A stretch of 46,456 nt of DNA from Thermoproteota archaeon (GTDB lineage Archaea > Thermoproteota > Methanomethylicia > Methanomethylicales > Methanomethylicaceae): assembly GCA_030055575.1 (NCBI GenBank), contig JASFYL010000004.1, positions 1 through 46,456 of the forward strand, given 5' to 3'. The position numbers and the translations under genes are program-made. Shown here in pieces: positions 25,608 to 34,439 of this stretch; positions within the stretch are counted from its first letter, which is position 1; every line of letters begins with the position of its first letter. The notes under the pieces are model-generated. The model did no database searches, had not been told where the DNA came from, and was given only the letters and a program-made list of their open reading frames with translations.

Positions 25608-26672
25608 TCATCTTTCGATTGAATCCACGATCCTCTTGGCTGAATTTCCGTCTCCGAATGGGTTCTGCCAGCCCACATTGGCCCTTAGCATCTCCCGGGC
25701 GCAGTCCAGGATCCTTTGTGGGTCGGTTCCCGAGAGCACATTCGCGCCGACCTCGACCGTTTCGGGGCGCTCGGTGTTGTCCCTCAGGGTGACGCACGGG
25801 ACTCCCAGGATGCAAGCCTCCTCCTGGACGCCGCCCGAGTCGGTGAGGATGAGATCCGCACCCCGCTCTAGCATCAGGAACGTCAGGTAATCCACCGGAT
25901 CCACCATCCTTACCGAGGCACCCACGTGCAGCCCATATGCGGAGATCCTCTTCCTTGCCCTCGGGTGCACCGGATACACTACTTCCCTCCCCAGCTCCTT
26001 GGAGACGAGCTCCAGTCCCCCGAGGATCCTCCTCAGCCTCTCCGGGGAGTCTACATTCTCCTGCCTGTGGACGGTCGCGAGGAAGTAGCGGTCTAGGCAG
26101 AGCTCCGAGCGGATGTCCCTGCCCTCGGTGAGCGAGAGGTTCTGGTTGACGGCATCCACGATGGTGTTTCCGGTCACGCGGATCTTCTCCTGGTCCAAAC
26201 CCTCCCGGAGGAGGTTCTGCATCGATACCTCGGTCGGCGCGAATAGGATGTCCGAGACGTGGTCTGCGACGATCCGGTTGATCTCCTCTGGCATCGACAT
26301 GTCACCGCTCCTGAGGCCTGCCTCGACATGACCGACTTTGATGCGCATCTTTGACGCCGCGAGTGTGCCCGCGAGGACTGTGTTCGTGTCCCCCTCGACC
26401 AGCACGTAATCCGGCTTCTCCTCAGCTAGCACCCGCTCTATCCCCATCAGCATCCTCCCAGTCTCCTCGCCGTGGGTACCGGAACCGACGTTCAGATTGT
26501 GCCTGGGCGGGCGGAGGCGGAGGACCTCGAAGAAGACCCGGTCCATGTTGTGGGAGTAGTGCTGCCCAGTGTGGAGGACGAAGTGATCTATCCCCCGCGC
26601 CTCCAGTTCCCGTACCACAGGCGACATCTTGATTATCTCAGGCCTCGTCCCGAGGACGACCGCGACCTTCAA
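25608..26672 (-). CDS. wecB: UDP-N-acetylglucosamine 2-epimerase (non-hydrolysing)
   Basis: 354 residues. Family motifs are clear: VVLGTRPEIIKMSPV at the N-terminus, HTGQHYSHNM, VEGDTNTVLAG, HVEAGLRSGDMSMPEEINR, and the C-terminal LTDSGGVQEEACILGVPCVTLRDNTERPET. It interconverts UDP-GlcNAc and UDP-ManNAc for surface polysaccharides. The partner dehydrogenase WecC is not in the window, so UDP-ManNAc may be used directly or oxidised elsewhere. The start is TTG 26672. A TATA-like GATAAAAGC on the minus strand near 26708-26716 would give a short leader. Confidence 0.95.
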   Translation of the reverse strand: MKVAVVLGTRPEIIKMSPVVRELEARGIDHFVLHTGQHYSHNMDRVFFEVLRLRPPRHNLNVGSGTHGEETGRMLMGIERVLAEEKPDYVLVEGDTNTVLAGTLAASKMRIKVGHVEAGLRSGDMSMPEEINRIVADHVSDILFAPTEVSMQNLLREGLDQEKIRVTGNTIVDAVNQNLSLTEGRDIRSELCLDRYFLATVHRQENVDSPERLRRILGGLELVSKELGREVVYPVHPRARKRISAYGLHVGASVRMVDPVDYLTFLMLERGADLILTDSGGVQEEACILGVPCVTLRDNTERPETVEVGANVLSGTDPQRILDCAREMLRANVGWQNPFGDGNSAKRIVDSIER

Positions 26673-26795
26673 CCAAATGCACCGAGATCAGGTGGCTCAA
26701 AACACGCTTTTATCGGCTGCGATCCCAGCTGCCAGTTTGCAGTATTCCCAGTACGAAGGAGTGCGCAGGGGGGAAGGGCAGGGATTGATCGGGCG

Positions 26796-28103
26796 CTACC
26801 TGTTCCTGCCCACCGGGAACTTGACCGCTTCGGGGACCTTGTTTAGCTCCCTCAGGATTATCTCGGTGAGATCGCTCATCGACCTGACGAGCTTAGATGG
26901 GGGGCAAGGGTAAAGGACAGTCGCGTTAATCCAGCTGGCCTCCGGGGTGAAGATCACCCGCGGGCCAGCCTCGATCACGCTCCTGAAAGCGACTGGGCAG
27001 TTGCCCGACTCGCACGCGTGGAGCATCCCATCTATGTCTGGGCGGATGTAATCGGTGACGCACTTGACCAGGATCTCTCTGACCACATTGAGGTCGCTCT
27101 CGTACGCAAGGTTGAAGGTCACGGTTCCGACCCTCACGGGCGAGAGGCGGCTCCCGTAGGTAGCTACTATCTCCGAGAGGACGGTCGAGTTAGGCACTGT
27201 GAGGATCCTCCCGGTGACGGACCAGAAGGAGGACTCGTCTCCAACCTCCACTAGGGTAGTCATCAGGTACCCAATGTCCACGACTATGCCACGCACATCA
27301 CCAATCTTCACGCTGTCGCCGATGGTGTAAGCCCTCCTCACGTTTATGTAGACCCATCCGATGAAGTTCGAGATGAGCGGGCTGAGCGAGTAGGATAGGA
27401 TCAGACCGATCACCCCGAAGGAGAAGACGAATATCAGGAGCTCCCTGAAGACGAATGAGATTACCGCGGCGAGCGCGAGGGCGAGGAGTGTAACCTTAGT
27501 CACCCTCCCCACGGAGACCCTCGAGTGGAGATCGTCTATCTTAGAGATCAATAGGACATAGAGAACCTCCGATAATATCAGGGCAACTAGGAATATGACT
27601 GCAGAGAGGATGGACTCGACGACGTATTGCCCGTAAGGGAGCTTTTCGATGTCTTTGAGGAACATCGCGTAGAAGACGAGCAACACGCCCGCTAAGGACA
27701 GGTACACCACCAGCTTGCTCTTGGAAGGCCTACCCTTTGCGACGAGCATCCTCGCCCGCTTCATCCTCATGACAACTGCAATGAAACGGGCGAGCCTTAT
27801 GAACCTCAGCGAACGGAGTGCTGCCCCTATCAGGGGGAGGGACTCGAAGTAGGCGAAAAGATAAGCCGGCACCATTGCCAACAGGTCTATCCAGTGCTGC
27901 TTTACATAGCCGCGCGTTTCTTTTGACGACCTGGCATCCGCCACGAAGTCCGCGGCGAAGACCGAGCATATGGCCAGGTCCAGCGCATATACGACATCGA
28001 TCCAGAATTCCTCTAAGGGGACCATGAAGTCGACCACGAGAAGTGCTATCGAGAGTATCGCGAGCGCAGCCATCAGCAGCTCACGTGCAAACCCGGTGTT
28101 CAC
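26796..28103 (-). CDS. MscS-family channel with an N-terminal voltage-sensor-like domain
   Basis: 435 residues. Residues 8-120 look like a four-helix voltage sensor: S1 about 8-29, S2 about 34-55 with D52, S3 about 70-85 with D73, and S4 about 94-118 carrying Arg at every third position (R97, R100, R103, R106). The rest is an MscS unit: helices around 131-150, 163-188 and 203-250, the beta domain (YTIGDSVKIGDVRGIVVDIG, ILTVPNSTVLSE) and a C-terminal alpha/beta part. MscS channels open on membrane tension; a voltage sensor would couple gating to membrane potential. The VSD reading rests on helix layout and the Arg spacing. GTG start 28103. Confidence 0.8.
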   Translation of the reverse strand: MNTGFARELLMAALAILSIALLVVDFMVPLEEFWIDVVYALDLAICSVFAADFVADARSSKETRGYVKQHWIDLLAMVPAYLFAYFESLPLIGAALRSLRFIRLARFIAVVMRMKRARMLVAKGRPSKSKLVVYLSLAGVLLVFYAMFLKDIEKLPYGQYVVESILSAVIFLVALILSEVLYVLLISKIDDLHSRVSVGRVTKVTLLALALAAVISFVFRELLIFVFSFGVIGLILSYSLSPLISNFIGWVYINVRRAYTIGDSVKIGDVRGIVVDIGYLMTTLVEVGDESSFWSVTGRILTVPNSTVLSEIVATYGSRLSPVRVGTVTFNLAYESDLNVVREILVKCVTDYIRPDIDGMLHACESGNCPVAFRSVIEAGPRVIFTPEASWINATVLYPCPPSKLVRSMSDLTEIILRELNKVPEAVKFPVGRNR

Positions 28104-28585
28104 CTACGATTCCGCTCCACTAGAGGGAAAGCGGATTTCCGGAGGTTTTTATTCTTTACCCCAAACATGGCGAGTGAACGCACGGAATGACACGATCCAA
28201 CAGCAGAGTGATCTTTTGGATGCGATTTGTTTGAAAGGGAATTGGTTTGGGATGCCGAATTTTTGGGAAGTAAAGCGAAAGTTTAGAAGATCAGATATCA
28301 ATTTCTCTTTCCTGAAAGGGGATTTAACAACAGCCGAGATCGGTCTCCAAGCCCTCATCTTTACTAGTGAACCCCTATATACGCCACAGTAACCTCGACT
28401 GCATTACTGAAGTAGCCCCTTGTAGACTCCTTTGTCAAGGTTCAGGCGTGGTCGATGAATGACCAGCCGGTCCGGGGCAGAGGGAGCCAGAAGAGCACTG
28501 TCACTAAACCAGTTTTCCAATCTGCAGCCTCTAATTTTCTTAGATCCGACAGGGTTAAGAAGAGAGCACTCTCAACTCATCAGCG
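28104..28585. other. Intergenic stretch between channel and ABC transporter genes
   Basis: About 480 bases with lower G+C than its neighbours. On the minus strand AATAAAAACC near 28145-28155 suits the channel gene. On the plus strand TTTTTATT at 28146-28153 sits 25 bases before a GTG that opens a 72-codon frame (28174-28392). CTATATAC near 28375-28382 may be the promoter of the ABC genes, giving a leader of about 180 nt. Confidence 0.45.
28174..28392 (+). CDS. Possible small leaderless gene, 72 residues, unknown
   Basis: The frame runs GTG 28174 to TAA 28390-28392. Its translation has a balanced, protein-like composition (for example NWFGMPNFWEVKRKF and GDLTTAEIGLQALIF) with no known domain, signal peptide or membrane helix. 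A TATA-like TTTTTATT at 28146-28153 lies about 25 bases before the GTG, the spacing of leaderless archaeal genes. Codon use is more AT-rich than that of neighbouring genes. A reverse-strand frame overlaps it, and either or neither may be real. Confidence 0.27.
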   Translation: MNARNDTIQQQSDLLDAICLKGNWFGMPNFWEVKRKFRRSDINFSFLKGDLTTAEIGLQALIFTSEPLYTPQ

Positions 28586-29536
28586 ATGGTGGACGCCATG
28601 GGAGCGGTGGTCGCGGAGTCCCTTTCCAAGAAGTTCGATTCATTCACTGCTGTCGAGAGCGTCAGCTTCGAGATCGGAGAGGGGGAAGTATTCGGCCTGC
28701 TCGGTCCGAACGGAGCAGGAAAGACCACGACGATCAGGATGCTCGCCTGCATAATTTCCCCGACCTCAGGCACGGCTTCAGTCTGCGGGAGCGACATCAG
28801 GACGGAGCCAACAGCGGTCAGAAGGAAGGTCGGGATACAGACCGAGAGCCCAAGCCTGTATGAGAGGCTCACCGCCGTCGAGAACCTCGAGTTCTTCGCC
28901 AAGGCTTATGGGATGACCGACCAGTCGGCTATCCGCGCTAGGATAAAGGAGTTGCTCGAGTTTTTTGACCTTTGGGACAGAAGGGAAGAGAAGGTTGCGG
29001 TCTTCTCAAAGGGGATGAAGCAGAAGCTAGCCATCGCGAGGGCAATAATACACCGCCCCCCAGCCCTCTTCCTGGACGAGCCGACCTCGGGCCTGGATCC
29101 CGAGGCCGCGAAGCTGATACGGGATCTCATAGTCAAGCTGAGCAGGCTTGAGAGGAGAACGATCCTCCTCTCCACACACAGGCTCGAGGACGCGGAGCGT
29201 ATATGCGACAGGGTCGGGATAATCAGCAGGGGCAGGCTGGTGGTCACAGGCACGCCGGAGAACCTTAGGATCAAGGCAGCAGGGGAGGCGAAGGTGGAGG
29301 TGATGGTAAACGGGAGTGCTTCAGGATATGCCGGCGCCATCGAGGGGCTTCCAGGCGTCTCAAACCTCGCAGTCGAGGGGAATAAGATCGTCGTCGGGAC
29401 AAGGGACCCGGTGGGAACGACGCCGGAGGTTGTCAGGAGGCTCGTCGGGGCTGGGGCGCAGATACTAGCTGTCAGACCTTACCTCCCCTCGCTGGAGGAG
29501 ACCTACCTTAGGCTCATGGGGGAGACAGCAGGATGA
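28586..29536 (+). CDS. ABC-2 type transporter ATP-binding protein
   Basis: 316 residues. The nucleotide-binding domain has Walker A GPNGAGKTTT near residue 40-49, signature FSKGMKQKLAIARA, Walker B ALFLDEPTSGLDP, and the STHRLEDAERI switch histidine. A C-terminal ferredoxin-like extension of about 80 residues is typical of the NatA/CcmA-type subgroup. Start ATG 28586 or ATG 28598. The gene overlaps the permease gene by four bases (ATGA). It powers export of an unknown substrate; the surface protein gene downstream raises the possibility of an envelope role. Confidence 0.95.
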   Translation: MVDAMGAVVAESLSKKFDSFTAVESVSFEIGEGEVFGLLGPNGAGKTTTIRMLACIISPTSGTASVCGSDIRTEPTAVRRKVGIQTESPSLYERLTAVENLEFFAKAYGMTDQSAIRARIKELLEFFDLWDRREEKVAVFSKGMKQKLAIARAIIHRPPALFLDEPTSGLDPEAAKLIRDLIVKLSRLERRTILLSTHRLEDAERICDRVGIISRGRLVVTGTPENLRIKAAGEAKVEVMVNGSASGYAGAIEGLPGVSNLAVEGNKIVVGTRDPVGTTPEVVRRLVGAGAQILAVRPYLPSLEETYLRLMGETAG

Positions 29537-30357
29537 AGCTCGAGAACGCGATGGTCGTATTCTGGAAGGACTGGAAGGAGATAAGGAGAAACTACCAGGT
29601 CCTGGCGCCGATCCTCTTCGTCCCGATGATCTTCACCACAGTCCTCCCCCTCATGCTGGTCGTGGTGCCCTCCGCGGTCGGGGTGCCGGGCACCACTATC
29701 CAGTTCCTTGGACCCATGTTCGAAAACCTACCCGAGGAGATCAAGGCGGCTGTCGAAGGGATGGTTGTGGAGCAGTCGATGATATACATCTTCGCGCTCT
29801 ACTTCTTTGCACCGTTCTTCCTCATCATCCCGATTATGGCCTCGAGCGTGATAGCCTCGGACAGCTTTGCAGGGGAGAAGGACCGGAAGACACTCGAGGC
29901 CCTTCTCGCCACCCCGCTGACGGACGGGGAGCTGCTGCTTGGGAAGGTTCTCGTCGCTTTCATACCCTCGATGCTCGTTACTGTCGCCTCGTTCGCATTG
30001 TACTGCGTGGTCGTCGACCTGGCTTATGTGCTACGCTTCGGTGGGGAGGCCCTGTTGCCAAACGCGCTCTGGCTCATGCTGATTTTCGGGGTCACCCCCG
30101 CAGTGGCTCTTGCGGGGATCGGGCTCACCGTGATCATCTCGCTCCGCGTGAAGGGGTATCGGGAGGCCCAGCAGATGAGTGCTGTGCTGATAGTCCCGGT
30201 GCTGGCGCTGGTCTTCGCGCAGGTCGGTGGGGCGATCTTCTTCGGGCAGACGATGATACTACTGATGGCTGCTGCCTTCGCTTTCGTGGACGCCGTGGTC
30301 CTCGCGCTTGGGATAAAGAGGTTCCGTAGGGAGGACCTGCTGACCAAGTGCTGCTGA
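29533..30357 (+). CDS. ABC-2 type transporter permease
   Basis: 274 residues with six predicted helices. A long extracytoplasmic loop (about 45-90) follows helix 1, and the conserved SDSFAGEKDRKTLEALLATPLTDGELLLGK stretch of NatB/ABC-2 permeases is present in shorter pieces (FAGEKDRKTLEALL). It forms the membrane path for the ATPase encoded just before it, with which it overlaps by four bases. Substrate is unknown. Confidence 0.93.
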   Translation: MKLENAMVVFWKDWKEIRRNYQVLAPILFVPMIFTTVLPLMLVVVPSAVGVPGTTIQFLGPMFENLPEEIKAAVEGMVVEQSMIYIFALYFFAPFFLIIPIMASSVIASDSFAGEKDRKTLEALLATPLTDGELLLGKVLVAFIPSMLVTVASFALYCVVVDLAYVLRFGGEALLPNALWLMLIFGVTPAVALAGIGLTVIISLRVKGYREAQQMSAVLIVPVLALVFAQVGGAIFFGQTMILLMAAAFAFVDAVVLALGIKRFRREDLLTKCC

Positions 30358-30426
30358 GGGCGCCGAGCAGTTCGGGAGGGATAAGCATAAAGATAATGGA
30401 GAAGGATCATCTCCCGTGGCGGAGTT

Positions 30427-32841
30427 ATGGATTTGCCAGCCAGGATTGTTTTTGCATCTTCGATAGTGCTCGTGCTTCTCTCGATCGCATCTTCCCAGGC
30501 GGTATCTACTGAAGTGAACATCTGGTTGGACACGGACACCTCGCTCTACTCGCTCGGGGAGCCAGTCCACATAGTGATCTCAGGGCCTCCTTGTCAGGTC
30601 TCGGTCTCGGTAACCGGGCCCTCTGGGGAGGAGGTCTTCAGGGACGACGCGCTCGAGATCGGCACCTCGGGGAGCGTGAACGTTACTCTCCAGACTGCAG
30701 GGTTCGCGCTAGGCTCCTACAACATCACTGTAAACGGATCGGCAGGGATTTGCAGCCGTTGGTTCAGGCTGGTGGAACCTTTCATATCCGTCTCTTGCTC
30801 AGCAGCCTCACCCGATGGCGAACCCCTCTCCAGACCCGCGGAGGTCTACTACTACTTCAACGGGACTGCGATAACCCTCTTCGTCAATGTCTCGGCACCA
30901 AACAACCACCTCGCGGCATCGGTCGATCTTGGGTGGCTCGGGGTGGGGGCGACCGGGTTCTCCCCGGCTGATGGGGGCACATGGGCGAGCGGAACGGCAG
31001 CAGACGGCTCGGCGTGGTACGTGTTCCTCGTGAACTGCACCGTACCCAGGGAGCTCTGCTCTCAGGGTCTCTTCGAGACGAGGGTTGAAGCTGCCACAGC
31101 GGCGGGGGCCTCGGGCACTGCAGTCTTTCTGGCGGCTCTAAACTTCCAGCCGACCGAATTGGACAGCAGGCTCGGCGGATCTACCACGGACTGGAAGGGG
31201 ATAACGGACTTCACCAACGTTACTGGGCTCACGTTCGAGTTCTTTAACGGCAGCGCCTCTGTCGCCAAGTTGACCTACACGGGTGTGGTCAACCTCTGCG
31301 ACCAAGTCACTGCGCGGTCGCTGCTTAGCCTGAGCCGGCACATAGACGCGGGTCGGGGCAGGATCTGGGTGAACGCCTCCGCGCTGCCGGCGTTAGACTC
31401 CCCCGCGGAGGTCAGGATGTACGGGCTGTCATTCCCGAGGCAGCCAGGGGTACTCTTCGATGGGGAACCTGTCTTAAGGTCAGGTCAGACCTCGGGAGGG
31501 CCCGTGCGCTCATTATCATGGGACTCCGACAATGGGCGCCTAATTCTCGAGGTGGGCCGGATTGGGGAGCTGGTGGCCGACGGGGATCCTCCCTACGTCG
31601 CGTACATGGAGCCCGGGGACGGGAACTACACGCGGAGTCCTACGCCCTCATTTAGGATCCTCCTCTCGGACGCCGCCTCAGGGGTCGATCCAACCACCGT
31701 AGCGCTCCATGTCGACGGCAAGCAGCTCAGCCCCGCTGCCGCCTCAGAGCGGGGTGGCAGCCTCTGGGTCAACGTAACTACACCGCCGCTCGAGGAGGGC
31801 TGGCACCACTTCCTGCTGACTGCGAGCGACATGCTCGGGAACTTGGGGGTCGCGACCTTTGCGATAGCAGTGGACACGACACCTCCAGAGGTAGTCTCCT
31901 TCCTGCCTGAGGGCGGATCGTACACCGGAGATCCGATGCAGAGGCTTGCTGTGAGGTTTGCGGACGCGCTCTCCGGAACCTCTCGCGCAATCCTATTCAT
32001 CAACTCATCTAGAGTTGCGGAGGTGACAGGCGACTTGATCGAGTACACTCCCGCGACCGACCTGGCGGAGGGCCCATGCAACGCCACCGTCCTGGTCTCT
32101 GACGGGGTCGGGAACGAGCGGACGTTCAGCTGGTCATTCATCGTGGACCGAACTCCTCCCAGGATAGTCTACTTCCACCCAGAAGACGCTATGATAGTCC
32201 CGTACAACGACTCGGTCTACGCCAGCTTCGAGGACGACCTGGGGACAGACCTCAGCAGGATCAGCCTCAAGATAGACGGGGTCGAGGTCGCGGGCTTCAT
32301 CAATCTGACCGACAGGACGCTCCTCTACTTCCCAGCTCCACCGCTATCCAGGGGCGTGCACGAAGCCACGATCACTGTCTACGATCTAGCAGGCAACAAC
32401 GCCACAAAGAGCTTTCGCTTTAGGGTCGACGACATACCCCCCTTAGTGACTGATAGGTCTCCTAAGCACGGGGAAGTGCTCACGAGCAGAACCGTGACAA
32501 TCAGCGCCACGCTCTTCGACAACATAGAGGTTAAGCCAGACCTGGTAAAGGTCGTTGTAGACGGGGTCGATAGGACCTTCCAGTCTTCGGTTACGAAGAC
32601 CAAGGTGACCTGCCAGCTCCCCCTCGACTACGGGGAGCATACGGTCGAGATCGTCCTCTTCGACACCTCCTACAACAGCAACATAGTATCCTGGAGCTTC
32701 AAGGTCATGGAGCCCCAGGCGGTTCCCCATGAGCTCGTCAGGGATATCATAATAATGTCTGCGCTCGTGGTGGGCATAGTCATTGCGCTCGTGCTGGTCT
32801 TCGTGCTGGGCAGCCGGAGGGGGAGGGAGAAGAAGTATTAA
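30427..32841 (+). CDS. Surface protein with signal peptide, four Ig-like repeats and C-terminal membrane anchor
   Basis: 804 residues. A signal peptide covers about 1-25 and a membrane helix about 773-795 followed by the basic tail RRGREKK, so most of the protein is extracellular. Four beta-rich repeats start near residues 387, 483, 574 and 668 (each 91-96 residues), marked by D-x-x-PP then a Pro-Glu-x-Gly-type turn and ending in a (D/N)G hairpin, like bacterial Ig-like domains. More than a dozen N-x-S/T sequons suggest N-glycosylation, fitting the many glycosyltransferases nearby. It may be a surface adhesin or S-layer component. TATA-like GCATAAAG near 30385-30392 gives a short leader. Confidence 0.85.
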   Translation: MDLPARIVFASSIVLVLLSIASSQAVSTEVNIWLDTDTSLYSLGEPVHIVISGPPCQVSVSVTGPSGEEVFRDDALEIGTSGSVNVTLQTAGFALGSYNITVNGSAGICSRWFRLVEPFISVSCSAASPDGEPLSRPAEVYYYFNGTAITLFVNVSAPNNHLAASVDLGWLGVGATGFSPADGGTWASGTAADGSAWYVFLVNCTVPRELCSQGLFETRVEAATAAGASGTAVFLAALNFQPTELDSRLGGSTTDWKGITDFTNVTGLTFEFFNGSASVAKLTYTGVVNLCDQVTARSLLSLSRHIDAGRGRIWVNASALPALDSPAEVRMYGLSFPRQPGVLFDGEPVLRSGQTSGGPVRSLSWDSDNGRLILEVGRIGELVADGDPPYVAYMEPGDGNYTRSPTPSFRILLSDAASGVDPTTVALHVDGKQLSPAAASERGGSLWVNVTTPPLEEGWHHFLLTASDMLGNLGVATFAIAVDTTPPEVVSFLPEGGSYTGDPMQRLAVRFADALSGTSRAILFINSSRVAEVTGDLIEYTPATDLAEGPCNATVLVSDGVGNERTFSWSFIVDRTPPRIVYFHPEDAMIVPYNDSVYASFEDDLGTDLSRISLKIDGVEVAGFINLTDRTLLYFPAPPLSRGVHEATITVYDLAGNNATKSFRFRVDDIPPLVTDRSPKHGEVLTSRTVTISATLFDNIEVKPDLVKVVVDGVDRTFQSSVTKTKVTCQLPLDYGEHTVEIVLFDTSYNSNIVSWSFKVMEPQAVPHELVRDIIIMSALVVGIVIALVLVFVLGSRRGREKKY

Positions 32842-32914
32842 CTTGCTAACCAGTACCTGGGAACGCGCATAGAAGAGTCGCGCTGGGCATCCGGTACGGA
32901 TGACCGACGGGAGC

Positions 32915-33616
32915 TCAGTATGACTCGCGGTGGTAGCTTCCGACAGTTCTCCTCCCCCTGATGAGCATCAGGTCTCCCCTGATCCACCCGCTCAGGACGC
33001 GAAGGATCCCGTACTTCTCGAGTCGCCTCGCCGATGCCTTCACCAGCGTCTTCCGGGTGTAGACGACCTTGCCGAGTCGCCTCAGCCGAAAGCCTAGCTC
33101 GACGTCGTCACAGAGCGGGTAGTCGGTGTACCCTCCCACCTCGAAGAACTTGTCCCTGAGGACGGCTGTGTTGGTCCCCCTCGTGCCGACCACGCCCATG
33201 CGGTACGTGACGTCCGAGAAGAGGTTAATGAAGAAGTATAGAAGGAGGTACCGGAACTTCTTTTCGATCGGGGCGTCCGGCCCGCATACGGCAACGACCC
33301 CCTCCGAGAAGCCCGAGAGTATCCTCTCGAGCCAGTCCTGAGAAGGCGCGATGTCCGCGTCGGTGTGGACGAGTATCCTACCCCTAGCGACCTTGGCTCC
33401 GTCGTTCCTTGCCCCCCCGACCCCCTTCCCGCTCTGGTATATCACCCTGTCCGCGAGCCTGGAGGCAACTTCGACCGTCCTGTCGCTGCTTCCTCCGTCA
33501 ACGACTATCAACTCATAGTAGGACCGCGGCAGGGTCTGCCTCGAGAGGTAGCCCAGCGTCTTTCCTATAACCTTCTCCTCGTTGTAGGTGGGTATTATCA
33601 CAGAGATCTCGACCAA
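32915..33616 (-). CDS. GT2-family glycosyltransferase
   Basis: 233 residues, a compact single GT-A domain. Motifs are VIIPTYNEEKVIGKTL, VDGGSSDRTVEVA, GGARNDGAKVARG, and HTDADI as the DxD site, then GTRGTNTAVLRDKFFEVGGY and CDDVELGFRLRRLGK at the acceptor side. There are no clear membrane helices. It transfers a sugar in glycan assembly; specificity is unknown. TTG 33616 is the start. It lies 14 bases after the ACT-domain regulator gene on the same strand, so the two are probably co-transcribed. Confidence 0.93.
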   Translation of the reverse strand: MVEISVIIPTYNEEKVIGKTLGYLSRQTLPRSYYELIVVDGGSSDRTVEVASRLADRVIYQSGKGVGGARNDGAKVARGRILVHTDADIAPSQDWLERILSGFSEGVVAVCGPDAPIEKKFRYLLLYFFINLFSDVTYRMGVVGTRGTNTAVLRDKFFEVGGYTDYPLCDDVELGFRLRRLGKVVYTRKTLVKASARRLEKYGILRVLSGWIRGDLMLIRGRRTVGSYHRESY

Positions 33617-33630
33617 CTGGGGTCACCCAA

Positions 33631-34362
33631 TCATGCAGCTTCCTCTCTGGCAGCCCGCACATCCCTCTTCTTCCTGCGGGGCGGTTGCCGGTGCTCCCTA
33701 GCGGGGGTCGACCTGGCAGTTGAGATCAGGTCCGTGAGGCAGGAGAGCGCCTTTGCCACGTCCCCAGTCGAGATCACCACGATGGTGTCCGTGAAGCAGC
33801 TGACAGTCTCCTCGATGTTCACCCCTATCCTGGAGAGGGCACTGTAGAAGGCGGAGATGCACCCTGGGGTGTCGATTATCTCGCCTGGGCTCTGTATCAT
33901 CAGGGCTGCCAGGTTCTCCTTTCGATCCAGAACCTCCGACTGGTCAAAGCGGGGGGAGATACTTCCTACCATCCGCTGGTCGAGTATGATTGTGATCGAA
34001 GTGGAGCCGACGAGGATCTGAAGAAAATCGTTCCAGAACTTCTCAAGCAGCCCCTGAAGCGCCTTCAGCGTCCGCTCGGATTTCTGGACTGAGAGCTTCG
34101 CGACATCAGTCCTTACGTTGAGTATGCTGCCTGCCACGACGCGGTTGACGCCGAAGATCCCGTCCTGCGCGCCGAGCCTTGCCCTCCGGACCGACGTCGT
34201 TATCCCGGCGAGCTTAACCTTCCTTCCCAAGACCTCCGAGACCTTTGGGCTGAGCATCCTTGCGACCGAGCTGTAGTTCGCGTAGCCGCGCCTCATCGCG
34301 TCCTGGAGCGGGGGGTCCTGGTCGATGAGTTCCTGGACGACCTTCGAGACTGACTTGACCAT
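33631..34362 (-). CDS. ACT-domain regulator with N-terminal helical DNA-binding-like region
   Basis: 243 residues. Residues 1-60 are helical with a possible helix-turn-helix (YSSVARMLSPKVSEVLG) and a basic stretch. Residues about 105-210 contain two ACT-like beta-alpha units (ITIILDQRMV, LAALMIQSPGEIIDTPGCIS, IGVNIEETVSC), the fold that binds amino acids. The C-terminal 25 residues are basic and disordered. Such archaeal ACT proteins are predicted to sense amino acids. It diverges from carAB over 76 bases that contain an inverted repeat, so control of carAB is plausible but unproven. ATG 34362 fits a leaderless transcript from the TATA-like TTTATTAG at about 34387-34394. Confidence 0.72.
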   Translation of the reverse strand: MVKSVSKVVQELIDQDPPLQDAMRRGYANYSSVARMLSPKVSEVLGRKVKLAGITTSVRRARLGAQDGIFGVNRVVAGSILNVRTDVAKLSVQKSERTLKALQGLLEKFWNDFLQILVGSTSITIILDQRMVGSISPRFDQSEVLDRKENLAALMIQSPGEIIDTPGCISAFYSALSRIGVNIEETVSCFTDTIVVISTGDVAKALSCLTDLISTARSTPAREHRQPPRRKKRDVRAAREEAA

Positions 34363-34405
34363 TTTTTGTCACTTTTGCCGAATAAACTAATAAAATGACC
34401 AAAAA
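34362..34405. promoter_or_regulatory. Imperfect inverted repeat between the ACT regulator and carA
   Basis: TTTTTTGTCA at 34362-34371 and TGACCAAAAA at 34396-34405 are inverted copies with one mismatch and a 24-bp spacer. The repeat brackets the promoter of the ACT gene and abuts the carA TATA box, a position suited to an operator that blocks both transcription units. Confidence 0.5.
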
Positions 34406-34407
34406 CA

Positions 34408-34439
34408 ATATAAATTTTCGCCCTTCTCTCACAGAAGGG
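34408..34439 (+). promoter_or_regulatory. carA promoter with a hairpin up to the start codon
   Basis: TATA-like ATATAAAT at about 34408-34415 lies 25-30 bases before GTG 34439, giving a leaderless or nearly leaderless transcript. CCCTTCT (34421-34427) and AGAAGGG (34433-34439) form a perfect 7-bp inverted repeat with a 5-base loop that ends in the first base of the GTG. As DNA it could be an operator at the transcription start site. Confidence 0.5.
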
